35,226 nucleotides of DNA from Candidatus Binataceae bacterium (GTDB lineage: Bacteria; Desulfobacterota; Binatia; Binatales; Binataceae): the NCBI GenBank assembly GCA_030038355.1, contig JASHPB010000301.1, forward strand, positions 1-35,226, read 5' to 3'. Shown one piece after another: positions 24,129 to 31,765 of the stretch. A model generated the notes under the pieces. It did no database searches. It was not told where the DNA came from and worked only from the letters and a program-made list of their open reading frames with translations. A program made the position numbers and the translations under genes. Within the stretch, counting starts at the first letter, position 1, and the number at the start of each line of letters is the position of its first letter.

Positions 24129-24156
24129 GAATATGATTTTCAGTGGAGCCGTGAGA

Positions 24157-24702
24157 CTAAATCAGGACCTTGGAGGGACGCTCGTCGAGATCGGTCTTGC
24201 CCTCCTTCAACATTTTGATGCGCTTGCGCTTGTAGAGTTCGCGCTTGATACGGCTGATGCGGTCGATGAAGAGCTTGCCGTTGAGGTGGTCGATTTCGTG
24301 CTGCAGCGCAACCGCGAGCAGCTCGTCGCCTTCGATTTCGATCTGCTTCTGATCGGGCGTCCAGGCGCGGACAAGTACATGCTTGGCGCGTTCGACGTCG
24401 GCGGTGTAATCCACGACCGAGAGGCATCCCTCTTCCCAAATGATCTTGCCTTCAGACTCGATGATTTCTGGATTGATAAGCTTCAGGAGATGCTTGCCCG
24501 GTTCTTCGTGATCGGTGTCGATCACGATCACGCGCTGGGATTCTCCTATCTGCGGTGCGGCGAGGCCGACGCCCGGCGCCGCGTACATCGTCTGCGCCAT
24601 GCTGTCGAGAAGCTGTGCCAGCGTGCCGTTGATATTTTCCACCGGCAGGGCTGGCTTTTTCAGCACATCATCCGGGAATTTCCTGATCCGAAGGAGAGCC
24701 AT
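24157..24702 (-). CDS. def: Peptide deformylase
   Basis: A 181-aa metalloenzyme that removes the N-formyl group from nascent proteins. Motif 1 is GVGLAAPQIG (residues 44-53), motif 2 EEGCLSV with metal Cys93, and motif 3 QHEIDHLNG with His135, catalytic Glu136 and His139. The C-terminal tail is basic (SRIKRELYKRKRIKMLKEGK). It ends in TAG. The ribosome site is weak. fmt follows directly, so the formyl-adding and formyl-removing enzymes are co-expressed, the usual arrangement. Confidence 0.97.
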   Translation of the reverse strand: MALLRIRKFPDDVLKKPALPVENINGTLAQLLDSMAQTMYAAPGVGLAAPQIGESQRVIVIDTDHEEPGKHLLKLINPEIIESEGKIIWEEGCLSVVDYTADVERAKHVLVRAWTPDQKQIEIEGDELLAVALQHEIDHLNGKLFIDRISRIKRELYKRKRIKMLKEGKTDLDERPSKVLI

Positions 24703-24772
24703 GGGTCCAGACCGTCAATTTATCAAAGCATCCAAATCCTCGATAGCAGAGAGCTGCTCGGCGCTTAGCGCG

Positions 24773-24960
24773 ATTTGCGCTCGCCCGCCGTGCCAGTCCA
24801 AACAAGCAGCGGGTGGGAACACCCGCCGACACCACAGAAGGAAGAAGCGATTTTTTCGCAGTGGCGGCGGGCGTCCCGCCCGCGCGTTTTTTCGCCTGCG
24901 AATCAGTGGCCTTGGATTCTTCGGCGCAATGCTCAGGATGACGGCAGGCTCGGACTTAAC
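24773..24960. repeat. Intergenic palindrome/repeat cluster
   Basis: The spacer between def and the alpha/beta hydrolase holds three hairpins: GCGGGTG/CACCCGC (24809-24826), GCGA-TTTTT-TCGC (24847-24859) and GCGGGCG/CGCCCGC with a 3-base loop (24867-24883), the last followed by six T on the forward strand. After these comes GGATTCTTCGGCGC..GCTCAGGATGACGG (about 24914-24944). This resembles the CTTCG..GCTCAGGATGAC intergenic motif that I recall from many environmental genomes. No gene is seen here. It is likely a genome-dispersed noncoding repeat, with possible terminator activity. Confidence 0.5.
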
Positions 24961-25893
24961 TTACGCGGCGAGGCCCAGCGGGCTGAGGAACTCCTCCAGC
25001 GCGCGGATGCATTCGGCGGGCCTTTCGATCTGAAGAAAGTGCGTTGTCCCCGAGATAGCGACGTAAGGGACGCCCTTGTCTTGCGCCAGCGCGCGGCCGA
25101 TGAGGGTGGGCACGCCGGCGTCCTCACGAGTCGCGTCGCCGCAGATCAATTTGAACGGTACCGGGCAGTGCGCGAGGCGATTCCACAGATCGCCGCTCCC
25201 ACCCGATGAAAACACATGCGCTTCGAATTCGCGCGGGCAGGCGAGCGCCCATTCTCCGCTCGCGCGGTCGTGGCGCAACGTTGCCCGCGCCATCAGGTCG
25301 TAAGCCTCCGGCACCCATCCTTTGAGCCGCCGCTCGAACTGGCGCGCGAGGTCGCTCGGGTCCTTGTAGCTTGGCGGCCTCCGCGCGGCGCGCTCAGCAA
25401 GCCCGCCCTTGTCCGCAAGCTGAAATTGCATGAGCAGAGGATGATCCTCGCGCGGCATGATCGGCGGATCGAAGAGCGCGAGCGCGGCGAAGCGCTGGCC
25501 GTAGGTGAGCGCGTGATGCGCCGCGACGACGGCCGAGAGCGAATGGAACACGCCGGCGGCTGGCTTGGCGCCGAGCTCACGATTTATCGCGTGAATGATC
25601 GCCTCGAGGTCGCCGGGAAAATTCTCCCACTTGTGAGCTTCGATCGTGTGCAGCGGATTGCGACCGTGATTGCGCATGTCGAACAGCACGACTTCGTAAC
25701 GCTCGCGGAGCAGTCCCCAGAATGGAAAGTAGCCGTCGATCGCGAGGCCGTTGCCATGGCTCAGCACGAGGCGCGGCCCATCAAGCTGGCCGTGCTGGCG
25801 CACGCGGATGATCGCGCCGTCACGCATCACGGCTTCGAATGAATGGCGGGCGGGCGGCACCTGCGCATGATTGTGGTCTTCGTCTGTACTCAT
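24961..25893 (-). CDS. Alpha/beta hydrolase
   Basis: A 310-aa alpha/beta-hydrolase fold protein. Strand and oxyanion region LVLSHGNGLAIDGYF, then VVLFDMRNHGRNPLH. The nucleophile elbow is VFHSLSAVVA with Ser118, where Ser120 replaces the usual Gly. The catalytic His is in AISGTTHFLQIERP near the C-terminus. The HSLSA elbow and long cap (about 150-230) are like epoxide-hydrolase or lysophospholipase-type relatives; the substrate is unknown. The ATG at 25893 lies 11 bases after the priA stop, so it is probably co-transcribed with priA. It is an unusual insertion between priA and def. Confidence 0.88.
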   Translation of the reverse strand: MSTDEDHNHAQVPPARHSFEAVMRDGAIIRVRQHGQLDGPRLVLSHGNGLAIDGYFPFWGLLRERYEVVLFDMRNHGRNPLHTIEAHKWENFPGDLEAIIHAINRELGAKPAAGVFHSLSAVVAAHHALTYGQRFAALALFDPPIMPREDHPLLMQFQLADKGGLAERAARRPPSYKDPSDLARQFERRLKGWVPEAYDLMARATLRHDRASGEWALACPREFEAHVFSSGGSGDLWNRLAHCPVPFKLICGDATREDAGVPTLIGRALAQDKGVPYVAISGTTHFLQIERPAECIRALEEFLSPLGLAA

Positions 25894-25904
25894 TATCAAT
25901 CTGC

Positions 25905-28340
25905 CTACAGCATCCTCACCGGATCGATATCGATGATCAGGTGCACCTTGTCGCGCTCAGCGAGTGGGCCGACTTCGCCGCGCATCGCGGCGAGCGCGGC
26001 GCGCATCGGGCGGAGTTCCCGCGATTTCAGCATCACCTGCCAGCGGTAGCGCTGTTTGATGCGCTCGATCGGCGCCGGCGCGGGCCCGAGCACGCGAAGT
26101 CCCTCGGGGCTCGCGCAGTTCGCGAGCGAGGCTGCGGCGGCATCCGCAATGCGCGCCACTAATTGCGGCTCTGCCCCTTCGATTCGCACCATCGCAAGCC
26201 GCGCGAACGGTGGATACATCAGTTCGCGCCTGAGTTCCAACTCGCGGCGAATGAAGCGCGCGTAATCCTGGTCGCGCGCCGCGCGGATACTGTAGTGATG
26301 GGGCGTGTAGGTCTGGATAACAACGCGGCCGGCGCGCGCGCCGCGGCCGGCGCGTCCTGCGATCTGCGTCAGCAATTGGAAGGTACGTTCGGCTGAGCGG
26401 AAGTCGGGAAGGTTGAGTCCGAGGTCGGCCATCACCACCGCCGCGAGCGTCACGTCGGGAAAATCGAAGCCCTTGGTGATCATCTGCGTGCCGATCAGGA
26501 TATCTACTTCGCCGGCGCGAAGCGCCGCGAGAATTCGTGCGCGCGCCCCCCTTCGTCCGCTAGTGTCTGAGTCCATCCGCTCGATCCGCGCCTCGGGCAT
26601 CAGCTCTGAGAGCCGCTGCTGGAGCCGCTCGGTGCCGAAGCCCTCGCCGCGAAGGCCGAACGCATGGCACTCGGGGCATTCATCGGGAGCGCCGATTCGA
26701 TTTCCGCAGTAATGGCATCTAAGCGAGCGATCGCGCAGATGAAACGTCATGCTCACCGAGCAGTTGGGGCACGCAACGACTACTCCGCACGCATGGCATT
26801 GCAGGAAGTTGTGATAGCCGCGGCGGTTGAGGAACACCATGCTCTGGCCACCGGCGCTGAGGTTGGCTCGGAGAGCCTCCATCAGCTCGGTAGAAAGCGG
26901 GACTGAGTCGTCAGGCTTGCTATCGCAGTTGGCACTCGCGGCTGGAGGGCGCGCCGCGGCCCCGCGCCGCAGATCGATCACCTCGACATCGGCGAGCGGG
27001 CGATCGTTGATGCGCCGCGTGAGACGCAGCAGCCGGTAGCGACCGCGCCGCGCGTTGGTGAACGACTCGGCCGAAGGAGTGGCCGAGCCTAACACGACGG
27101 GGCACTTCGAATAACCGCCGAGCGCGACTGCGAGGTCACGGCCGTGATAGCGGATGCCTTCTTCGTTCTTGTAAGAAGCGTCATGCTCTTCATCGACGAC
27201 GATCAGGCCAGCGTCAGGCAGCGGCGCGAAGATTACAGAGCGCGGACCGATCATGATTCGCGCCTCGCCAGCAATCGCCGCCATCCAGCTCGCCCATCTT
27301 TCCGCTATGTTCTGCGCGCTGTGCGCCACTCCTACCATCGCGCCGAATCGCGCGCGAAACGCACGCACGAGCTCATCGGCGAGCGCGATTTCTGGGACCG
27401 TGACGAGCACCTTACGCCCGGCGCTCAGAGTGCGCGCCGCTAGGTTGAGGTAAACCTCGGTCTTGCCGCTCGCGGTGACGCCCCAGAGCAGGAACGCCTC
27501 GAAGCGGCGCTGCTCGATAGCCGGCGCAACGGCATCCACGGCGATTTTCTGCTCGTCGGTGAGGTCGAGACCGGGCAACACGCCGGTCGAAGCGAGGTCG
27601 GCCCTTATAATCTCGATCAGGCCGTGGCGTTCGAGGCTTCGAAGAATCGGCGCGGCGCCCGCAATCTCGATTTTCAATTCTTCGATGTTGCGGCCTGCGG
27701 GATGCGCCGCCTCGAGCGCCGCTACCACTTCGCGCTGTTTCGGACCGCGAATCTTGCCGAGCGCGGCGCCTGTCAGCCGCGCCACTAGATCGGCGGTCTC
27801 ACGATGGCGCCCGCGGGTCGAATCCTGGCGCGCGACGATCCCGTTGGCGAGCATCCGCGCGACGGCTGAACGGATTTCATTCAGCGGACCGAGCTTTTCG
27901 AGCCGGCGCGCACTTTGCGGACGTTTGGCCAGCGCTTCGAAGATCGCACGCTCGACGCGAGTGAACGAGGCGCGAGCGAGCGGATCGGGTGCGCGATCGA
28001 GCTTGTATGCCGCACGCGATTCGACGCGAGCGACTGAAGGAATGACGCTCCGGTAGGCGTCGGCGAGGGCCGCCATGTAGTAATTGGCGAGGAATTTCAT
28101 CAGCTCCAGATGCGCGCGATCGAAAAGCGGCCGCTCCTCCATCACCTCAAGAATCGGCTTAAGCGCGGTCTCGGAAAGGGTCTCGCCAATCTCGGTGACG
28201 ACGCCCGTGACCTTGCGCGAGCGGAGCGGCGCGAGCACACGATGCCCGGGGGCGACGCGGCCCTCGAGCGCGCTCGGAATCGAGTAGGTCAGTGCATCGA
28301 AGCCGTGCGCCGGGCCGACCAGAACGACGTTCGCCTGCAT
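25905..28340 (-). CDS. priA: Primosomal protein N' (replication restart helicase)
   Basis: An 811-aa superfamily 2 DNA helicase that reloads the replisome at stalled forks. The N-terminal 3'-DNA-binding domain (from VVLVGPAHGFDALTYSIP) and a winged-helix part are followed by Walker A LLWGVTASGKTEVY near residue 300 (Ala instead of the usual Gly in GSGKTE) and the DEEH box VVDEEHDASYKNEEG. Eight Cys form the zinc module (CHACGVVVACPNC ... CHYCG ... CPECHAFG). Motif V is GTQMITKGFDFPDV and motif VI QIAGRAGRGARAG. The ATG at 28340 restores the normal N-terminus; the frame open to 28574 overlaps aroC and is not family-like. It is divergent from aroC. Confidence 0.96.
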   Translation of the reverse strand: MQANVVLVGPAHGFDALTYSIPSALEGRVAPGHRVLAPLRSRKVTGVVTEIGETLSETALKPILEVMEERPLFDRAHLELMKFLANYYMAALADAYRSVIPSVARVESRAAYKLDRAPDPLARASFTRVERAIFEALAKRPQSARRLEKLGPLNEIRSAVARMLANGIVARQDSTRGRHRETADLVARLTGAALGKIRGPKQREVVAALEAAHPAGRNIEELKIEIAGAAPILRSLERHGLIEIIRADLASTGVLPGLDLTDEQKIAVDAVAPAIEQRRFEAFLLWGVTASGKTEVYLNLAARTLSAGRKVLVTVPEIALADELVRAFRARFGAMVGVAHSAQNIAERWASWMAAIAGEARIMIGPRSVIFAPLPDAGLIVVDEEHDASYKNEEGIRYHGRDLAVALGGYSKCPVVLGSATPSAESFTNARRGRYRLLRLTRRINDRPLADVEVIDLRRGAAARPPAASANCDSKPDDSVPLSTELMEALRANLSAGGQSMVFLNRRGYHNFLQCHACGVVVACPNCSVSMTFHLRDRSLRCHYCGNRIGAPDECPECHAFGLRGEGFGTERLQQRLSELMPEARIERMDSDTSGRRGARARILAALRAGEVDILIGTQMITKGFDFPDVTLAAVVMADLGLNLPDFRSAERTFQLLTQIAGRAGRGARAGRVVIQTYTPHHYSIRAARDQDYARFIRRELELRRELMYPPFARLAMVRIEGAEPQLVARIADAAAASLANCASPEGLRVLGPAPAPIERIKQRYRWQVMLKSRELRPMRAALAAMRGEVGPLAERDKVHLIIDIDPVRML

Positions 28341-28473
28341 TAGGGGCGGCGCGCCGCGGCGCGCCTCGCAGCAATCTATATCATCAGGCGCGCTCGCACC
28401 CGCTTTCCCGATCCGCTTGAGTCTGGTTGAATCGACGTACCCGCGCGAATGCGTGGAATGGGACGATTTATTG

Positions 28474-29643
28474 ATGCTTCGTTTTCTCACCGCCGGCGAA
28501 TCGCACGGACCCGAACTGGCGGCCGTGATCGAGGGTGTCCCCGCAGGTTTCGAGATCGATCTCGCCGCCGTCAACCAGGACCTCGCGCGCCGGCAGAAGG
28601 GCTACGGGCGCGGTGGCAGGATGCTCATCGAAAAGGACGAAGTGCGACCGGTCTCCGGAATCCGCTTCGGCAAGAGTATCGGCAGCCCGATCACCTTCAT
28701 AATCGAGAACCGCGATTTCACGAACTGGACCAAACGGATGTCGGTGAAGCCGGCGGATTGGGAAGAGTCGCGCGTCGTGACGCGGCCGCGCCCCGGACAC
28801 GCCGACCTCGCGGGCGTGCTGAAATACAACCTCGAGGATATCCGCGACGTGCTGGAGCGCGCATCGGCACGAGAAACGACGGCGCGCGTTGCGATTGGTG
28901 GCCTCGCCAAGCAGCTTCTGAAGCCGTTCGGAATCTCGGTGCTTGGCTACGTCGTCAGTATCGGCGCAACCGAAGCGAAGACCCGGGCTGACATTATTTC
29001 GCTGGAAGAACTCGCGCGGATTACGGAAGCCTCGCAGGTGCGCGTCGCCGATCCGGAAGCCGAGCGCAAAATCATCGCCGAAATCGATGCGTGCAAGGAG
29101 ACCGGCGATACTCTCGGCGGGATCGTCGAGGTTGTCGCCGCAGGGCTTCCCGTTGGGCTCGGCAGCCACGTGCAGTGGGATAGGAAGCTCGACGCGCGGC
29201 TCGCGCACGCGCTGATGAGCCTGCAGGCGACTAAGGGCGTCGAGTTCGGAATCGGATTTACGGCGGGCCGCGTACGCGGTTCCGCGCTGCACGACGAAAT
29301 CGGCTACGACGAGAAGGAGCGTCGCTTCACACGTCATTCGAACAACTCGGGCGGCACCGAGGGCGGCATGACGACGGGCGAGCCGCTGCGACTTCGCGTA
29401 GCGTTCAAGCCGCTCTCGACGTTGATGCAGCCGCTCCGGTCGGTGGACACCAAGACCAAGCGGGAAGCGGTCGGCACGATCGAGCGCTCGGACGTTTGCG
29501 CGATTCCCGCGGCCGCCGTGATTGCCGAGGCGGTCGTCGCGTTCGTGCTGGCCGATGCATTCCTGGAAAAATTCGGCGGCGATTCTCGAACCGAGATCGA
29601 ACGCAACTGGCGGGGTTATCTCGAACAGGTGCGCGCCTATTGA
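28474..29643 (+). CDS. aroC: Chorismate synthase
   Basis: A 389-aa reduced-FMN-dependent enzyme making chorismate from EPSP, the last common step of aromatic amino-acid synthesis. The N-terminal GESHGPELAAVIEGVPAG and GRGGRM, the second RPGHADLAGVLKYN, and the third RHSNNSGGTEGGMTTG (FMN and phosphate binding) are all present. Length fits the long bacterial form. GGGA lies about 10 bases before the ATG; the upstream in-frame start at 28417 is divergent promoter region shared with priA. It is the first gene of aroC-aroK-aroB; aroK begins 23 bases after its stop. Confidence 0.96.
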   Translation: MLRFLTAGESHGPELAAVIEGVPAGFEIDLAAVNQDLARRQKGYGRGGRMLIEKDEVRPVSGIRFGKSIGSPITFIIENRDFTNWTKRMSVKPADWEESRVVTRPRPGHADLAGVLKYNLEDIRDVLERASARETTARVAIGGLAKQLLKPFGISVLGYVVSIGATEAKTRADIISLEELARITEASQVRVADPEAERKIIAEIDACKETGDTLGGIVEVVAAGLPVGLGSHVQWDRKLDARLAHALMSLQATKGVEFGIGFTAGRVRGSALHDEIGYDEKERRFTRHSNNSGGTEGGMTTGEPLRLRVAFKPLSTLMQPLRSVDTKTKREAVGTIERSDVCAIPAAAVIAEAVVAFVLADAFLEKFGGDSRTEIERNWRGYLEQVRAY

Positions 29644-29666
29644 GCGCGCTCGGGGCGAGTCCTCGA

Positions 29667-30242
29667 ATGACTCCCAAACTCATCCTCACGGGCTTCATGG
29701 CGACAGGCAAGAGCGCTGTCGGACGCGCCGTCGCGGCGCGCCTTGGCTGGAGATTTCTCGATAGTGACGCGGAGATCGTCACGCGCGCGGGGCGTCCGAT
29801 CGCCGCGATTTTCAGCGCCGACGGCGAGGCAGAGTTTCGCGCGCTCGAGCGCCAAGTAATTGCCACGATCGCAGGTGAGCGGCGTCACTGCCCGCTCTGC
29901 CACGGCGACTATCCCGCGGTGGTATCGACTGGGGGCGGCGTACTGATCGACGAAGCGAACGCCGCGGCGCTCAAGCGATGCGGTGTCGTGATCTGCCTCA
30001 CTGCGCAACCCGAGGTCATTGCGGCGCGCGTCGGACGTTCACCGGCCAAGCGGCCAAAGCTGCTGGAAGGTGGAAAGCCGCTCCTGGAGCGGGTGCGCGA
30101 GCTGATGAGCGAGCGGGGGGCGGCCTACGCACGCGCCGACGTCGCTATCGACACCTCTAACATTTCAATCGAAGATGCGGCCGATCGCGTGCTCGCTGAG
30201 TTTGCCGCGCGCGCTTACAAGCGATGCGTGCCTTCCGCGTAG
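29667..30242 (+). CDS. aroK: Shikimate kinase, with a CxxCH-containing insertion
   Basis: A 191-aa ATP:shikimate 3-phosphotransferase. P-loop GFMATGKSAVGR (8-19), shikimate-binding Asp34 in LDSDAEIV, Arg58 in FRALE and the GGG loop at 89-91 (VVSTGGGV). The lid region is AKRPKLLEG and the adenine-end segment ERGAAYARAD. Between Arg58 and GGG it is about 10 residues longer than the E. coli enzyme: GERRHCPLCHGDYPAV, with Cys75, Cys78 and His79. This may be a metal-binding loop; no haem role is expected in a cytoplasmic protein. Its last 19 bases overlap aroB. Confidence 0.94.
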   Translation: MTPKLILTGFMATGKSAVGRAVAARLGWRFLDSDAEIVTRAGRPIAAIFSADGEAEFRALERQVIATIAGERRHCPLCHGDYPAVVSTGGGVLIDEANAAALKRCGVVICLTAQPEVIAARVGRSPAKRPKLLEGGKPLLERVRELMSERGAAYARADVAIDTSNISIEDAADRVLAEFAARAYKRCVPSA

Positions 30243-31300
30243 AACTCGGCCCGGCCTCGCACGACGTTTACGCCGGCGCGGGAGTGCTCGATGGTCTCGG
30301 TCGCCTCGCGATCGACGCGGGGCTCAACCCGGGGCGCGCTGCAATCGTCACCGATTCGACCGTCGGCCCTCTGTATGGCGAACGCAGCACGGCAGCGCTT
30401 CGCAACGCGGGCTTCAAGCCGGTGACCATAACGATTCCCGCGGGGGAGGCGAGCAAATCGCTCGATGTGCTGGGCACCATTTACGATCGCATGACGGAGG
30501 CCGAGCTCGATCGCGCGAGCGCCGTGTTCGCGCTCGGCGGGGGTGTGGTCGGCGATCTCGCCGGTTTCGCCGCCGCCACTTATCTCCGAGGTCTCGCAAT
30601 CGTGCAGGTGCCGACCACGATGGTGGCGCAGGTGGATTCGGCACTCGGCGGCAAGACCGGGATCAATCATCGGCTGGCGAAGAATCTGATAGGAGCGTTC
30701 CATCAGCCGCGGCTCGTCGTTGCCGATGTCGCGACACTCAGCACGTTGCCGGACCGTGAATTCCGCGAAGGTTTGGCAGAGGTGATCAAGTACGGCGCAA
30801 TCATGGATGCGCCGATGATTGGCGACCTGGAGCGCGATCTCGATGCGATACTCGCAAGGAAGGGTGGAGTGCTCGAAGCTGTCGTCGCACGGTCACTCGA
30901 GCATAAAGCTGCAGTCGTTTCGGCAGATGAGCGTGAGGATGGGCTCCGCAAGATTCTGAACTTCGGGCATACAGTAGGCCACGCGATTGAGGCAAGTTCC
31001 GGATACGGACGCTATCTTCACGGCGAGGCGGTCGCGATCGGAACAGTTGCAGCATTGCAACTGTCAGTTAACTACGCCGGGCTATCTGCCGACGAAGCTT
31101 CACGTATGAAACGGCTTCTCGCACGCGCTGGCCTCCCGACGGAGATGCCATCGCGATGGAATGGCGCTGAGTTCGTGCGAGCGCTCAGGCTGGACAAGAA
31201 GCGCCGAGCCGATTCTGTGGAATTCGTGCTACTTGATCGGCTGGGTCACGCATTTACTCAGAAGCTGCAATTCGAGCAAATTGTTGTATCTTTAATCTAA
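30224..31300 (+). CDS. aroB: 3-dehydroquinate synthase
   Basis: A 358-aa NAD- and Zn-dependent cyclase converting DAHP to 3-dehydroquinate. The NAD loop is FALGGGVVGDLAGFAAATYL, followed by TMVAQVDSALGGKTGIN. Zinc ligands are Glu in GLAEVIKYG, His in NFGHTVGHAIE and His in YLHGEAVAIG. The ATG at 30224 overlaps aroK by 19 bases, so translation is coupled. It ends in TAA. A palindrome-bearing leader of a separate regulator gene follows. Confidence 0.96.
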   Translation: MRAFRVELGPASHDVYAGAGVLDGLGRLAIDAGLNPGRAAIVTDSTVGPLYGERSTAALRNAGFKPVTITIPAGEASKSLDVLGTIYDRMTEAELDRASAVFALGGGVVGDLAGFAAATYLRGLAIVQVPTTMVAQVDSALGGKTGINHRLAKNLIGAFHQPRLVVADVATLSTLPDREFREGLAEVIKYGAIMDAPMIGDLERDLDAILARKGGVLEAVVARSLEHKAAVVSADEREDGLRKILNFGHTVGHAIEASSGYGRYLHGEAVAIGTVAALQLSVNYAGLSADEASRMKRLLARAGLPTEMPSRWNGAEFVRALRLDKKRRADSVEFVLLDRLGHAFTQKLQFEQIVVSLI

Positions 31301-31335
31301 TCCACGTCAAGACGGATACTATTTGACAGAATTTT

Positions 31336-31353
31336 TGTTTCAGCCCTGAAACA
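31336..31353. promoter_or_regulatory. Perfect 8-bp inverted repeat upstream of HTH gene
   Basis: TGTTTCAG-CC-CTGAAACA forms an 18-base perfect palindrome. A -35-like TTGACA stands just before it (31323-31328). It is about 120 bases before the regulator start at 31475 and lacks a following T-run, so it reads as an operator. The small HTH protein could bind it, but no evidence beyond position exists. Confidence 0.5.
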
Positions 31354-31474
31354 GGCTTGCACACACTGCTCGTCTGTGTTGTCGTAAATGCATATTAAAG
31401 CTCGCCGGGCTTTGGGCCGATTCTCTGGCTTGATAGTGGAGAAGTGGGGGAGGCGCGGGACGCTGAGGTGTTAT

Positions 31475-31699
31475 ATGGAACGTTTTGACGTAATGAAGAG
31501 CAGGGTCCTAACCGTCCAGGAAGTCTCCAATTACCTGCGCGTTCATCCCTCGACGATCTACAGGATGCTCAAGCGCAACCAGATTCCGGCTTTCCGGGTC
31601 GGGAGCGATTGGCGGTTCACTGTAGAAGCGATCGACAAATGGCGTTCGCAGGCGGAATCGTCGGGCATGCAGGCCGACGGGGCAGGCCCAGCAAAATGA
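31475..31699 (+). CDS. Small excisionase/MerR-like helix-turn-helix DNA-binding protein
   Basis: A 74-aa protein that is essentially one HTH_17-type (excisionase family) winged domain: MKSRVLTVQEVSNYLRVHPS, then STIYRMLKRNQIPAFRVG and SDWRFTVEAIDKWRS. The pattern L...EVA..L.V...TIYR....G.IPA.R.G..WR is diagnostic. It has a short unstructured tail. GAGGTG lies about 5 bases before the ATG at 31475. Upstream is a perfect palindrome; downstream is a strong hairpin terminator. No integrase or other phage gene is near, so it is more likely a stand-alone regulator than an excisionase. Confidence 0.88.
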   Translation: MERFDVMKSRVLTVQEVSNYLRVHPSTIYRMLKRNQIPAFRVGSDWRFTVEAIDKWRSQAESSGMQADGAGPAK

Positions 31700-31705
31700 A
31701 GCGCA

Positions 31706-31740
31706 CGGGAGGGATGGACTAGAGCCAACCATCCCTCCCG
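31706..31740. terminator. Strong hairpin between HTH gene and phosphotriesterase-like gene
   Basis: A 12-bp perfect stem, CGGGAGGGATGG / CCATCCCTCCCG, has an 11-base loop and lies 7 bases after the HTH stop. The gene on the other side converges and ends at 31766. The forward tail is ACTCTTTGCTTCTT, so termination in both directions is plausible. Confidence 0.82.
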
Positions 31741-31765
31741 ACTCTTTGCTTCTTAAAGCCCCGAA

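Noticed and set aside
28341-28574. N-terminal extension of priA into the aroC gene
   Set aside because: It would overlap aroC on the other strand and is unlike PriA; the family N-terminus begins at 28340.
29889-29903. CPLCH in shikimate kinase as a c-type haem site
   Set aside because: The protein has no signal peptide and acts in the cytoplasm, where c-type haem is not attached.
31475-31699. HTH protein as a phage excisionase marking an integrated element
   Set aside because: No integrase, attachment-site repeat or phage gene is nearby, and the flanks are housekeeping genes.
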